From Sphingomonas sp. JUb134 (GTDB lineage: Bacteria; Pseudomonadota; Alphaproteobacteria; Sphingomonadales; Sphingomonadaceae): a stretch of 64,000 nucleotides of DNA. Shown in pieces: positions 1 through 10,716 of the stretch. Each line of letters starts with the position of its first letter. The stretch's first letter is position 1. Position numbers and translations under genes: made by a program. The stretch spans positions 462,501 through 526,500 of the forward strand of contig NZ_SLYP02000001.1 of NCBI RefSeq assembly GCF_004341505.2, read 5' to 3'. The notes under the pieces are model-generated. The model was not told the origin of the DNA, ran no database searches, and saw nothing but the letters and a program-made list of their open reading frames with translations.

Positions 1-255
1 CTCGCCACGGTTGGCCTCTGCCGTATAGCCGATCACGATCAGCCCTTCCTGCGGGCGCATGATCTGCTGGTTGGAAAAGGCGACCGACTGCCACCGCGGC
101 GTATCCGATACCGCCTCTGCCGCCTGCATGCCCGTGACGACGAACGGCTTGGTCGGCACGACCATCACGCTCTCGTCATCGATGGAGGCGCGGTAGTGCT
201 CCGCATCTCCCGTCCACAGGCTTTCCTCGAACTGCCAGACCCGTTCGTCGTCCAC
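1..255 (-). CDS. NTF2/SnoaL-like (DUF4440-type) protein, 3' end outside window
   Basis: The first 85 codons of a minus-strand gene run off the left edge. I chose a GTG start at 255 because an AGGAG ribosome binding site lies six to seven bases upstream, and the reading continues without a stop to base 1. The peptide begins VDDERVWQFEESLWTG and later has KPFVVTGMQAAEAV and GLIVIGYTAEANR. This pattern (short helix with FEESLWTGD, then beta strands about a gene expressed as a small fold) resembles SnoaL/DUF4440 proteins of the nuclear transport factor 2 fold. Enzymatic role unknown. The family call is by eye only. Confidence 0.55.
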   Translation of the reverse strand, partial: MDDERVWQFEESLWTGDAEHYRASIDDESVMVVPTKPFVVTGMQAAEAVSDTPRWQSVAFSNQQIMRPQEGLIVIGYTAEANRGE

Positions 256-321
256 GGCGTGCTCCTTCGATAAGGGTGTCCGCGGTCAGCGCATGGGCGG
301 GGTGCGCAGTTCCCTCGGCAT

Positions 322-1329
322 TCAGGCGGGCAGCAACAGCCGGGCGGTCGTCCCGTGCTCGCGGATCAGGTCGAACTTCCCATTGAGCTGGCTCGCCAGC
401 ATCGTTGCGATCTTGAGGCCCAGGCTGTCGGACGCCTCGATCCGAAAGCCATCCGGCAGGCCGTCGCCGTCGTCGCGGACCTCGACCTTCACCATGTCGG
501 CACCGTGCCGCGCCAGATGCACCTCGATGCAGCCCCCCTCCTTGTCGCGAAAGCCGTGCTCGATCGCGTTTGCCATCGCCTCGGCAACGATCAGCGCGAG
601 CGGGATCGCCGCGTCCGGGGAGAGCGGCGCGTCTTCCGCCACGTTGATCGAACAGCGCACGCCCGTACGCCCGCTCGCTTCCACCACGTCCGCGCACAGC
701 GGCTCTAGGAATTCGCGCATGCTGCGCGTAGCGCCGCCGGCGTCATAGAGCTGGCGGCTGATCCGGCCGATCAGCGCCAGCCGGCGTGCCGCTTCGTCCA
801 GCGCTGCCCGCGCAGTCGTGTCGTCCACCTGCCGCTTCTGGACCGACAGCAGCCCCGCCGCGACCTGCAGATTGTTCGACACCCGGTGCTGGAGTTCGGA
901 AAACAGCAGTTCGCGCGTTTCCGCGAGCGTCCGGCTCAGTTCGCGCTCACGCGCCAGGTTGCGGTTGGCACGCTGCATCCAGTGCACCAGCGCGATGTCG
1001 GTCACGACGACGAAGACGTAGAAGAGGAGGGCGAGCACGCCCGGCCCCGCAACGTCGAAGCTACGGTACTCCGGGATGAAATAGTACCAGGCGAGCAACC
1101 CGCACAGCAGCGCGGACAAGGCCCCCAGCCGAACTCCGAACAGAAAGGAGCTGACGATCACCGCCGGGAAAAAGGTGACGTAGGGGAAGCCGCTGGGCAG
1201 GAACGGGTCCGCGAACCAGCGCAGGACAAAGGCGCCCGCGACCAGGATCAGCGTGACCGATACACCAAGCACCGGCCGATCGCTGGCGAGCGGCAAGCGT
1301 TCCAGGAAATGGTTTCCCGCCTTCGGCAT
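322..1329 (-). CDS. Membrane sensor histidine kinase (DUF4118 sensor, HisKA_2 type)
   Basis: A 335-residue sensor kinase. Residues about 20-115 hold four hydrophobic segments with the PFLPSGFPYVTFFPAV and LAWYYFIPEYRSF patterns of DUF4118 (KdpD-like) sensors. The phosphoacceptor region is ELQHRVSNNLQ with His148, typical of HisKA_2 kinases. The C-terminal ATPase has an N box (EAMANAIEHGF) and a G box (DDGDGLPDGF). HisKA_2 kinases often act in general stress or blue-light pathways in alphaproteobacteria, but no response regulator or PhyR/NepR gene lies next to it here, so the output is unknown. The partial gene at the left edge lies 66 bases downstream on the same strand. Confidence 0.85.
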   Translation of the reverse strand: MPKAGNHFLERLPLASDRPVLGVSVTLILVAGAFVLRWFADPFLPSGFPYVTFFPAVIVSSFLFGVRLGALSALLCGLLAWYYFIPEYRSFDVAGPGVLALLFYVFVVVTDIALVHWMQRANRNLARERELSRTLAETRELLFSELQHRVSNNLQVAAGLLSVQKRQVDDTTARAALDEAARRLALIGRISRQLYDAGGATRSMREFLEPLCADVVEASGRTGVRCSINVAEDAPLSPDAAIPLALIVAEAMANAIEHGFRDKEGGCIEVHLARHGADMVKVEVRDDGDGLPDGFRIEASDSLGLKIATMLASQLNGKFDLIREHGTTARLLLPA

Positions 1330-1412
1330 TACGCGTGCTGCTCCCCACCCCGCCCAAGGCGGCTGCGCTCCATGGCACGGCCGCAGGGCACAAGCAATTG
1401 GAAGGGCTGCAA

Positions 1413-1443
1413 GAAAAAGGGGCCCGCGTTGCCGCGAGCCCCT
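1413..1443 (-). terminator. Rho-independent terminator of pnp
   Basis: Downstream of the pnp stop, read on the minus strand, a GC-rich hairpin (about GGGGCTCGCGG, loop, then a complementary GCGGGCCCC arm) is followed by CTTTTTCTT. It separates pnp from the histidine kinase gene. Confidence 0.75.
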
Positions 1444-1470
1444 CTTCTTCGATCGATTTTTAGCGACCGA

Positions 1471-3801
<2,331 letters not shown>

Positions 3802-3998
3802 GTCGTTTCCTTCACTCCGGCGGCCCGATGCCGGCCGGGGCAGCTTGCGGGCACCGCCCGCAGGGATGAGCCGCTTAGGGCTCGGGACCAGATCGCCGGA
3901 TTGCGCCCGGTCCTGCTTGCTCCTTCGTGTTCCGCTTCAGCAGAGAGACGTTGGAGGAATTCCGTGGGTGCCGCCGAAGGCGACGGCGCCCTTGTGCC

Positions 3999-4023
3999 AT
4001 ATCCCCGGCAGCCTGGGGATAAG
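3999..4023 (-). other. Small hairpin in the rpsO-pnp intergenic leader
   Basis: The 250-base rpsO-pnp spacer (3802-4051) contains no gene. Next to the rpsO terminator there is a second stem (ATCCCC, short loop, GGGGAT). In enteric bacteria the pnp leader folds into an RNase III-processed stem used in autoregulation; an equivalent role here is only a suggestion. Confidence 0.35.
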
Positions 4024-4048
4024 AAAACGGCGCCCCGCGGGGCGCCGT
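4020..4048 (-). terminator. rpsO: Terminator-like hairpin after rpsO
   Basis: Immediately after the rpsO stop, minus strand, a perfect GC palindrome (AACGGCGCCCC / GGGGCGCCGTT) is followed by TTCTTAT. The U tract is short, so partial read-through into pnp is likely. Confidence 0.7.
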
Positions 4049-4051
4049 TCC

Positions 4052-4321
4052 TTACTTGCGAAGACCCAGCTTCGCGATCAGCGCGGTGTAGCGCTCGGCA
4101 TCCTTCTTGCGGAGGTAGTCGAGCAGCGAACGACGCTTGTTGACCAGCATCAGCAGACCGCGGCGCGAATGGTTGTCCTTCGCGTGGGTCTTGAAGTGCT
4201 CGGTCAGGTTGGAAATCCGCTCGGTCAGGATCGCGACCTGGACCTCGGGGCTGCCGGTGTCACCGCTCTCGCGGGCGTGTTCGTTGATCAGCGCTTCCTT
4301 GCGCTCCGGGGTGATCGACAT
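4052..4321 (-). CDS. rpsO: 30S ribosomal protein S15
   Basis: Ribosomal protein S15, which binds the 16S rRNA central domain early in small-subunit assembly. The 89-residue length is standard, with the hallmark stretches [16 protein letters not shown] and [16 protein letters not shown] followed by [15 protein letters not shown]. Its ATG is preceded by an AAGGA ribosome binding site. Only 11 bases separate it from the truB stop, so it is read as part of the truB-rpsO-pnp segment. Confidence 0.99.
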   Translation of the reverse strand: MSITPERKEALINEHARESGDTGSPEVQVAILTERISNLTEHFKTHAKDNHSRRGLLMLVNKRRSLLDYLRKKDAERYTALIAKLGLRK

Positions 4322-4332
4322 CGTCGTCCTTT

Positions 4333-5226
4333 CTATTCGAGGTTGAAGCCGCGAACGACACGGGCGACCCCGTGCTGGACCTCGACCAGCGCGACCGGAA
4401 CCGCGTCCAGCGTCGCAAAGGCCTGACCATCGTCAGCGGCGATCCCGACCAACTGCTGCCCCTGGCGGAGCCGCCCTGCCTGGTCGGGGGTGAGGGAAAC
4501 AGCCGGGATGTCGTCCAGCCCTGCCCTCAATGGCAGAAGCGCTTGTGCAAGCGCGTGGCCCTTACCGAGTTCCGCCAATTTGTCCAGCGAAATGGCCGCG
4601 TCGAGCCCGAACGGCCCCGCCTTCACCCGCCGCAGCATCGTCACATGGCCCACGCTGCCCAGTGCCAGCGCAATGTCGCGCGCGAGGCTGCGGATATAGG
4701 TGCCCTTCGACACATGGGCGGTGAGGGTTGCCTCCTCCAGCGCGCCATCGCCCGCCTCGGCGATCGTCAGCGCGTGGATGGTGACGTCGCGGCTCTTGAG
4801 CACGACCTCCTCCCCCGCCCGCGCAAGATCATAGGCGCGCTGGCCATCGACCTTGAGCGCCGAATAGGCGGGCGGCACCTGCGCGATGGGGCCGGTGAAG
4901 CGCGCCAGCACCGCCTCCAGCGCGGCGCGGGTGGGGCGCACGTCCGATGTCGCGATCACCGCGCCTTCCCGGTCCAACGTGTCGGTCTGCGCGCCGAACG
5001 CCACGGTGAAATCGTACACCTTGTCGCTATCGAGCATCCGCCCGGCGAGCTTCGTCGCCTCCCCCAGCGCGATCGGCAGCACGCCGGTCGCGAGCGGATC
5101 GAGCGTGCCGCCGTGTCCGACCTTGAACCTGCCATATCCGCCATCGCGCAGCGCGCGCTTGACCGCGCTCACCCCTTGCGTGGAGCCGAGCCCCAGCGGC
5201 TTGTCGAGCAAGATCCAGCCGTGCAT
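4333..5226 (-). CDS. truB: tRNA pseudouridine(55) synthase TruB
   Basis: Makes pseudouridine 55 in the T loop of tRNAs. 297 residues. The N-terminus [22 protein letters not shown] and the catalytic motif [14 protein letters not shown] (Asp about residue 43) are diagnostic, and a later [14 protein letters not shown] motif fits the family. The start codon lies one base after the stop of the M50 protease gene (TGA-G-ATG), so its translation is probably coupled to that gene, and rpsO follows after 11 bases. Confidence 0.98.
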   Translation of the reverse strand: MHGWILLDKPLGLGSTQGVSAVKRALRDGGYGRFKVGHGGTLDPLATGVLPIALGEATKLAGRMLDSDKVYDFTVAFGAQTDTLDREGAVIATSDVRPTRAALEAVLARFTGPIAQVPPAYSALKVDGQRAYDLARAGEEVVLKSRDVTIHALTIAEAGDGALEEATLTAHVSKGTYIRSLARDIALALGSVGHVTMLRRVKAGPFGLDAAISLDKLAELGKGHALAQALLPLRAGLDDIPAVSLTPDQAGRLRQGQQLVGIAADDGQAFATLDAVPVALVEVQHGVARVVRGFNLE

Positions 5227-5227
5227 C

Positions 5228-5914
5228 TCAGCCCCCCAGCCCGACGAGGCGCAGCAGCGCCTCGGCCAGTCCGAACACGATCGGCGACACCACGCGCTCC
5301 ACCACGTTCAACTGCGGCGACAGCATTGGCAGCACCAGCAGCAAGAGCAGCAGCACCGGCATGCCGAAGCGCCCGAGCTGCGCGTAGCGCCAGGCGAGCG
5401 GGCGCGGCAGCAGCCCCTCCACCACGTGCCCGCCGTCGAACGGCGGCACCGGCATCAGGTTGAACACCGCCAGGAAGAGGTTGATCAGCACGAAGTTGAG
5501 AAGATTGCTGACGACGAACCGGCTGACGATCCCCGCCTCCTCGCTGGTGACCGCCGCCACAACGGCGATCAGCAGCGCGGCGGTGAGCGCCAGCAGCAGG
5601 TTGATGGCCGGTCCGGCGAGCGCCACCAGCACCATGTGCCAGCGCGGGTTGCGCAGGCGCCCCGCATCCACCGGCACCGGCTTGGCCCAGCCGAACACCG
5701 GCGTGCCCGAGACGGCCAGCACCAGCGGCAGCGCGACGGTGCCGATCGGGTCGGCGTGGCGGATCGGGTTGAACGTCAGCCGCCGCTGCTCGGCCGCGGT
5801 CGGATCGCCCAGCCAATTGGCGACCACGCCATGCGCGACCTCGTGGAAGACGATGGCGATCACCAGCGGCACGAGCCACACGGCAATGGTCCAAGCGGTT
5901 TGTGCAATGTCCAT
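5228..5914 (-). CDS. Site-2 protease family (peptidase M50) membrane protein
   Basis: An integral membrane zinc metalloprotease of the M50 family. I place the start at the MDIAQTAW methionine (5914), although the frame stays open to 5953. The zinc motif FHEVAHG (HExxH) lies in the first membrane segment, an LMPVPPFDGGHV segment supplies the third ligand (Asp), and GPAINLLLAL is the second conserved motif. There is no PDZ domain, so it is the compact FtsH-independent type with about five or six membrane segments. Substrate unknown. It sits between tdk and truB, a place outside the canonical rbfA-truB junction, and is coupled to truB. Confidence 0.9.
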   Translation of the reverse strand: MDIAQTAWTIAVWLVPLVIAIVFHEVAHGVVANWLGDPTAAEQRRLTFNPIRHADPIGTVALPLVLAVSGTPVFGWAKPVPVDAGRLRNPRWHMVLVALAGPAINLLLALTAALLIAVVAAVTSEEAGIVSRFVVSNLLNFVLINLFLAVFNLMPVPPFDGGHVVEGLLPRPLAWRYAQLGRFGMPVLLLLLLVLPMLSPQLNVVERVVSPIVFGLAEALLRLVGLGG

Positions 5915-5998
5915 GATGCGTGTGTCAGTGGCGATGCACGCGACCCGCCGCAAGCCCGCACGCGGACACCAGCTGGTTCAAGAGGCGTTAGGGTACGA

Positions 5999-6109
5999 CC
6001 GTTCGTGCTGAGTAGGGGCTGAGCCTGTCGAAGCCCCGTATCGAAGCACCGCGACCGGTCCTTCGATACGCCATTTCGACTACGCTCAATGGCTACTCAG
6101 GACGAACGG
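5999..6109. repeat. Intergenic inverted repeat, family A (copy 1)
   Basis: About 111 bases between the M50 gene and tdk. The left arm starts CCGTTCGTGCTGAGTAGG and contains GTATCGAAG; the right arm contains CTTCGATACGCC and ends CTCAGGACGAACGG. The arms form an imperfect inverted repeat. Near-identical copies are at 21665-21774 (same orientation) and 55525-55635 (inverted). The remaining bases of this spacer (5915-5998, 6110-6124) show nothing else. Confidence 0.9.
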
Positions 6110-6124
6110 GTACCCCCAATGGCA

Positions 6125-6697
6125 TCACCCGCGCATCGCCTCGCAGAAATGCTTGCGGCACAGTGCGATGTAGCGGTCGTTGCCGCCGATCTCGGTTTGC
6201 GCGCCCTGAGTCACGGCGCGCCCCAGCACATCGACGCGCAAATTCATGGTCGCCTTGCGCCCGCACACGCACACCGACTTGATCTCCACCAGCGCGTCGG
6301 CGATCGCGAGCAGCCGTGCCGATCCCGGGAACAGCACGCCCTGAAAGTCGGTACGCAGGCCATAGGCGAGCACCGGCACGTTCAGCTCGTCGGCCACCCG
6401 CGCGAGCTGGTCCACCTGCTCCGCCGAGAGGAACTGCGCCTCGTCCACCAGCACGCAGCCGACCGGCGCGGGCTCGGCAGCGACGGCGGCGTGAAGGTCG
6501 GTTGCGGCATCGAACATCGCCGCCGGCGCCGACAGGCCGATGCGCGACCCGATCGTCCCCGCGCCCGCCCGGTCGTCCAGCGCCGCCGTGAACAACAGTG
6601 TCGTGAGCCCCCGCTCCCGATAGTTGAAGTCCGCCTGCAGCAGGGTGGTCGACTTCCCGGCATTCATGGAAGCGTAGTAGAAATAGAGCTTGGCCAT
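6125..6697 (-). CDS. tdk: Thymidine kinase (type II)
   Basis: Phosphorylates thymidine to dTMP for salvage. 190 residues. The P-loop is at the N-terminus (YYASMNAGKSTTLLQ), followed by a lid/base-recognition region with CVLVDEAQFLSAEQVDQL and a zinc-site part with CVCGRKA. A longer frame extends to 6958, but the true start is the ATG at 6697: it begins with the family N-terminus MAKLYFYY and overlaps the stop of the toxin gene as TGATG, so the two are translationally coupled. Co-transcription with a toxin-antitoxin pair is unusual for tdk. Confidence 0.95.
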   Translation of the reverse strand: MAKLYFYYASMNAGKSTTLLQADFNYRERGLTTLLFTAALDDRAGAGTIGSRIGLSAPAAMFDAATDLHAAVAAEPAPVGCVLVDEAQFLSAEQVDQLARVADELNVPVLAYGLRTDFQGVLFPGSARLLAIADALVEIKSVCVCGRKATMNLRVDVLGRAVTQGAQTEIGGNDRYIALCRKHFCEAMRG

Positions 6698-7086
6698 CAG
6701 GCGAGGGTCTCGACGGGAAGAGGGCTGTTCGGGCCTGCCGACTTGGCGATCGCGCGATCGAAGGTGACGAACGCATCGGCTCCCCGTGCGGCGACGAGGT
6801 GCAGCATATCCGCAAGATCGCCCCCGGCTGCATAGCGCTCCAGCGCCCAGGGCAGTTGATCCACGGCCTCGGCGGTAAGTTGCGGCTGGTCGAGCATATG
6901 GGTGAGGATCGACACGATCTGTGCGCGAGAGAAGCCGTAGCGCGAACCCAGGACCCATGCAGTCTCCAGCAGCACCGTGAGGGGCAGCAGGACAGGGCCC
7001 TGCATCTGCTCCTCGGCTAAGCGAGTCTGATCGGGATCGTCCGGGACCAGCAAGCGCAGCACGACGTTGGTGTCGAGCGCCTTCAC
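6697..7086 (-). CDS. PIN-domain toxin (VapC-like)
   Basis: A 129-residue PIN-domain ribonuclease, the toxin of a type II toxin-antitoxin pair. Acidic catalytic residues expected for PIN proteins are present: Asp5 ([11 protein letters not shown]), Glu41 ([10 protein letters not shown]), Asp90/Asp93 ([10 protein letters not shown]) and Asp110 ([10 protein letters not shown]). The start is a GTG at 7086 that overlaps the antitoxin stop as GTGA; the upstream ATG of the longer frame lies inside the antitoxin. VapC toxins usually cleave tRNA or rRNA; the target here cannot be read from sequence. Confidence 0.88.
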   Translation of the reverse strand: MKALDTNVVLRLLVPDDPDQTRLAEEQMQGPVLLPLTVLLETAWVLGSRYGFSRAQIVSILTHMLDQPQLTAEAVDQLPWALERYAAGGDLADMLHLVAARGADAFVTFDRAIAKSAGPNSPLPVETLA

Positions 7087-7367
7087 CACTCGCCGCGCGT
7101 GCCGCTCTTCGCCCATTCGGCGGCGACAGTGTCGTTCATCTCATCGATCGTGACGGGCGGGCCCTTGTAGCTCGCCGTGATCTTGCGAATCTCGTGGAGC
7201 AGTTCTTCGCTACTCCGGCCGCTCTTCATCGCGGATGGCTGGAGGAGCACGCCGCGACCGGTACGAATCACCTCGAACCGCTGCCCCGGGGCGAACCCAA
7301 GCGCATCCCGCACATCCTTCGGAATGACGACCTGGCCCTTTTCGGACATGGTAGTTTGCGCACCCAT
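7083..7367 (-). CDS. AbrB/MazE-type antitoxin
   Basis: Antitoxin partner of the downstream PIN toxin. With the start at 7367 it is 94 residues: an N-terminal swapped-hairpin DNA-binding domain ([30 protein letters not shown], split here by me into [16 protein letters not shown] and [14 protein letters not shown]) and a C-terminal toxin-binding tail rich in acidic and aromatic residues. Another possible start is the Met at 7349. A perfect 7+7 palindrome lies three bases upstream of the ATG and no ribosome binding site is visible, so the mRNA may be leaderless and self-repressed. Confidence 0.85.
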   Translation of the reverse strand: MGAQTTMSEKGQVVIPKDVRDALGFAPGQRFEVIRTGRGVLLQPSAMKSGRSSEELLHEIRKITASYKGPPVTIDEMNDTVAAEWAKSGTRGEW

Positions 7368-7370
7368 GGC

Positions 7371-7402
7371 GGTAAGATGTGTCTTACCGGCCGGAACGTC
7401 AA
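7371..7402 (-). promoter_or_regulatory. Candidate leaderless promoter and operator of the toxin-antitoxin pair
   Basis: Read on the minus strand, TTGACG (7397-7402) and CATCTT (7374-7379) are separated by 17 bases, which would place +1 at the A of the antitoxin ATG (7367). The palindrome GGTAAGA-CACA-TCTTACC (7371-7388) covers the -10 box, an ideal place for repression by the AbrB-type antitoxin. The -35 overlaps the rbfA stop codon. Confidence 0.6.
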
Positions 7403-7800
7403 TCGTCGCCGTCGGGCTCGTCGCCGAGGTCCTGCGCGACCTTGGGCGCACGCAGCAGCGCGTCGATGTGGCTCGCTTCCTCGAAGCTGTCGTCGGCCAG
7501 GAACTTGAGCTTGGCGGCGTACTTCATCTTCACGCGGTGGGCGACCTCGCGCTGCAGATAGGCGGTGTTGGTGCGCAGCGCCTTCAGCACCGCTTCCTCG
7601 TCCTTGCCGAGCAGCGGCTTCACGAACACGGTCGCGTGGCGCAGGTCCGGCGACATGCGCACCTCGGTCACCGACACCATGTGCTTGGCCAGCGTCTCGT
7701 CATGGACGTCGCCGCGCTGCAGGATCTCGGACAGGATGTGGCGCACCTGCTCACCCACGCGGAGCGTGCGGACGGAGCGTTCCTGCGGTTCGTTCTTCAT
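7399..7800 (-). CDS. rbfA: Ribosome-binding factor A
   Basis: A 30S maturation and cold-adaptation factor that binds near 16S helix 1. 133 residues. [19 protein letters not shown] at the N-terminus, then [20 protein letters not shown] and [24 protein letters not shown], are the expected KH-like core motifs. Ends with an acidic tail (DEPDGDD). It follows infB in the usual order, but a strong hairpin with a U-rich tract separates them, and no clear Shine-Dalgarno precedes its ATG. Confidence 0.97.
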   Translation of the reverse strand: MKNEPQERSVRTLRVGEQVRHILSEILQRGDVHDETLAKHMVSVTEVRMSPDLRHATVFVKPLLGKDEEAVLKALRTNTAYLQREVAHRVKMKYAAKLKFLADDSFEEASHIDALLRAPKVAQDLGDEPDGDD

Positions 7801-7813
7801 GGTGCAATCTTAG

Positions 7814-7851
7814 AAAAAGGGTGTCACCCCGGCGCGGAGCCGGGGTGACAC
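7814..7851 (-). terminator. Terminator-like hairpin between infB and rbfA
   Basis: In the 57-base infB-rbfA spacer a perfect stem, GTGTCACCCCGGC paired with GCCGGGGTGACAC across a five-base loop, is followed on the minus strand by CCTTTTTCT. It has every feature of an intrinsic terminator but sits inside an operon. It may attenuate rbfA, or be a repeat element that happens to resemble a terminator. Confidence 0.75.
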
Positions 7852-7857
7852 GGATAC

Positions 7858-10713
7858 TCAGAGCGTGCGCTCGCGCAGCTCGACCTCGAAGGTTTCAAGG
7901 AAGTCGCCGGCCTTGATGTCGGTGAAGTTCTGCGTGAACGTCACACCGCATTCCAGGCCTGCACGAACTTCGGCGACATCGTCCTTGAACCGACGGAGCG
8001 AGGCGATCTCGCCCTGGTAGATGATGACGTCGTTGCGCGTGATGCGCGCCTTGAGCGCCTTGCGAATGACCCCTTCGACCACCAGCAGACCGGCGGCCTT
8101 GCCCGTCTTGCCCGCGGAGAAGACTTCGCGGATCTCGGCGCGGCCCACGACCGTCTCGAACGCCTCGGGACCGAGCTCGCCCGCCATGCCGGCGCGGATC
8201 TCGTCCACCAGGTCGTAGATGACGTCGTAATACTTCAGCGCCACCTTGTTCCGCTCGGCGATCTCGCGCGCCTTGCTGTTCGGGCGGACGTTGAAGCCGA
8301 TGATCGGCGCACCCGAAGCCCCGGCGAGCGTCACGTCGCTCTCGGTGATCCCGCCGACGCCCGAATGCAGGATGCGCACCCGGATCTCGTCGGTCGAAAT
8401 CTTGTTGAGCGAACCCACGATCGCTTCGACCGTACCCTGGGTATCGGCCTTGACGACCAGCGGATACTCGATCGCCTGCTTGTCCTTGAGCGCGGAGAAC
8501 ATGCTCTCCAGACTCGCGGGCGCATTGGTGGTGCGCTTCTGCTGGATCACGCCGGCGCGATATTCCGCGACTTCGCGGGCACGCGCCTCGTTCTCCACCA
8601 CCTGCAGCAGGTCACCCGCCATCGGCACGCCCGACAGGCCCAGCACCTCGACCGGCATCGCCGGACCCGCCTGCTTCACCTGGCGACCCTTGTCGTCGAT
8701 CAGCGCACGGACCTTGCCGCTCTCGGCGCCGACGACGAACACGTCGCCGACCTTGAGCGTGCCGCGGTTGACCAGGATCGTCGCGACCGGGCCGCGGCCC
8801 TTGTCGAGCTTCGCCTCGATCACCGCGCCCTCGGCCTGGCGGTCGGGGTTTGCGCGCAGCTCGAGCAGTTCGGCCTGCAGCTGAATCTTCTCGATCAGCG
8901 TATCGAGCCCGATCTTCTTGAGCGCGGAGACTTCGACGTCCTGCGTTTCGCCGCCCATCTCTTCGACCTGGACGTTATGCTCGAGCAGACGCTCGCGCAC
9001 CCGCTGCGGGTTCGCCTCGTGCTTGTCGATCTTGTTGATCGCCACGATCATCGGCTTGCCCGACGCCTTGGTGTGGTTGATCGCCTCGATCGTCTGCGGC
9101 ATCAGCCCGTCGTCGGCCGCCACCACCAGCACGACGATGTCGGTGACGTCGGCACCGCGCGCACGCATCTCGGTGAAGGCCTCGTGGCCCGGCGTGTCGA
9201 GGAAGGTGATCTTCGACTTGTCCTTCAGCGTCACCTGATACGCACCGATGTGCTGGGTGATGCCGCCGGCCTCGCCGCGCACCACGTCGGTGCCGCGCAG
9301 CGCGTCGAGCAGCGAGGTCTTGCCGTGGTCGACATGGCCCATGATCGTCACCACCGGGGGACGCGGCTTGAGCGCCTCGGGTGCGTCCTCCGTCGTGTCG
9401 AGCGCCAGGTCGATGTCGGCGTCGGACACGCGGACGATGTTGTGGCCGAACTCGGTCACCAGCAGCTCGGCCGTATCCTGGTCGATGGTCTGCGTCATGG
9501 TGACGGGCATGCCCATCTTGAACAGCGCCTTCACCAGGTCGGCGCCCTTCTCGGCCATGCGGTTGGCGAGTTCCTGGACGGTGATCGCCTCCGGCACCTG
9601 CACGTCGCGGACCTGCTTGGCCTGCGGCTCGCGCGGGCCGCCGTAATGGCGCTTTTCCTTTTCGCGGGCGCGCTTCAGCGCCGCGAGCGAGCGCGCACGC
9701 GCGCCGTCGCCATCACCAAGCGCACGCGTGACGGTGAGCTTGCCCGACTGGCGGCGATCGTCACCCTTGCGGTCGCGTGACGGTGCAGGCCGGCTCGGCG
9801 CATCGTTGCGACGCGGCGGGAGGGCGGCGCCCGTACGGTTCGCAGGCGCGGCGTTGTTCGAAGCGGGCGAGGCGCTCGGCGTCGGCGTGGGAGCCGGTGC
9901 GGGCTTGGGCTCGGGCTTCGGGATCTCGGGACGCTGCACGGGCGTGAAGCGACGCGGCGCGGGCAGCGACGAGTCGAACTGAACCGTCACGGGCTGCGCC
10001 GGACGCGGCGGCGCGGCCGGGCGACGCGGTGCCTGGGCGGCAGGAGCGGCCGGCTTCGGCGCGGCAGCGGCGGGCGCAGCCGGCTTCGGCGCTTCGGCCG
10101 CGGGGGCCGGTGCGGGCGTCGGCGCAGGGGTGGGAGTCGGAGCGGCAGGTGCCACGGCGACCGGCTCGGAAACCTCGGGCGCTGCCGGAGCCGGTGCGGG
10201 GGCGGCTTCGACCTTGGGCTCGGGCGTCGGCTCCACGGCCGGGGCGGCCGGCTCGGCAGGCGCCGCTGCCGGCGCTTCTGCCGCGCGACGGCTTTCCTCG
10301 GCGCGACGCTGCTCCTGCTCCTGTGCTTCCTGGCGCAGGCGCTCGTCACGACGGCGGCCCTCTTCGAGCGCGGTCATGCGGGCCTCTTCGGCCTCACGCA
10401 GCAGCTTCGCCTGGATTTCGTGGCGAGACAGGCCGGCGTTCGTCGCAACCGGGTTCGGCGCGGGCGCACGCGGCGCTGCCGGGGCGGGTGCCGGCGCAGC
10501 CGCGGGTGCGGCCTCCGGTGCCGCGACAGGAGCACCCTGCTGCTGCTCTTCACCCGGGCGGCCGAGCACGCGGCGGCGCTTGACCTCCACGACCACGGTG
10601 TTGGAGCGGCCATGGCTGAAGCTCTGCTTCACCTTGCCCGTCTCCACCGTGCGCTTCAGCCCCAGCGGTGCCCGCGCGCCCAGCTTCGGCTTGTCGTTGT
10701 CCGTCTCGCTCAT
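7858..10713 (-). CDS. infB: Translation initiation factor IF-2
   Basis: The GTPase that brings initiator tRNA to the 30S subunit. 951 residues. The N-terminal part holds the IF2 N-terminal [20 protein letters not shown] motif of alphaproteobacteria, then a very long Pro/Ala-rich, low-complexity linker (about 50-330). The GTPase domain starts about residue 455: [14 protein letters not shown] (G1), DTPGHEAF (G3) and NKIDK (G4). Domains II-IV follow and end LRERTL. Four bases separate its start from the ylxR stop. The linker accounts for the large size, which is usual for this class. Confidence 0.99.
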   Translation of the reverse strand: MSETDNDKPKLGARAPLGLKRTVETGKVKQSFSHGRSNTVVVEVKRRRVLGRPGEEQQQGAPVAAPEAAPAAAPAPAPAAPRAPAPNPVATNAGLSRHEIQAKLLREAEEARMTALEEGRRRDERLRQEAQEQEQRRAEESRRAAEAPAAAPAEPAAPAVEPTPEPKVEAAPAPAPAAPEVSEPVAVAPAAPTPTPAPTPAPAPAAEAPKPAAPAAAAPKPAAPAAQAPRRPAAPPRPAQPVTVQFDSSLPAPRRFTPVQRPEIPKPEPKPAPAPTPTPSASPASNNAAPANRTGAALPPRRNDAPSRPAPSRDRKGDDRRQSGKLTVTRALGDGDGARARSLAALKRAREKEKRHYGGPREPQAKQVRDVQVPEAITVQELANRMAEKGADLVKALFKMGMPVTMTQTIDQDTAELLVTEFGHNIVRVSDADIDLALDTTEDAPEALKPRPPVVTIMGHVDHGKTSLLDALRGTDVVRGEAGGITQHIGAYQVTLKDKSKITFLDTPGHEAFTEMRARGADVTDIVVLVVAADDGLMPQTIEAINHTKASGKPMIVAINKIDKHEANPQRVRERLLEHNVQVEEMGGETQDVEVSALKKIGLDTLIEKIQLQAELLELRANPDRQAEGAVIEAKLDKGRGPVATILVNRGTLKVGDVFVVGAESGKVRALIDDKGRQVKQAGPAMPVEVLGLSGVPMAGDLLQVVENEARAREVAEYRAGVIQQKRTTNAPASLESMFSALKDKQAIEYPLVVKADTQGTVEAIVGSLNKISTDEIRVRILHSGVGGITESDVTLAGASGAPIIGFNVRPNSKAREIAERNKVALKYYDVIYDLVDEIRAGMAGELGPEAFETVVGRAEIREVFSAGKTGKAAGLLVVEGVIRKALKARITRNDVIIYQGEIASLRRFKDDVAEVRAGLECGVTFTQNFTDIKAGDFLETFEVELRERTL

Positions 10714-10716
10714 GCG

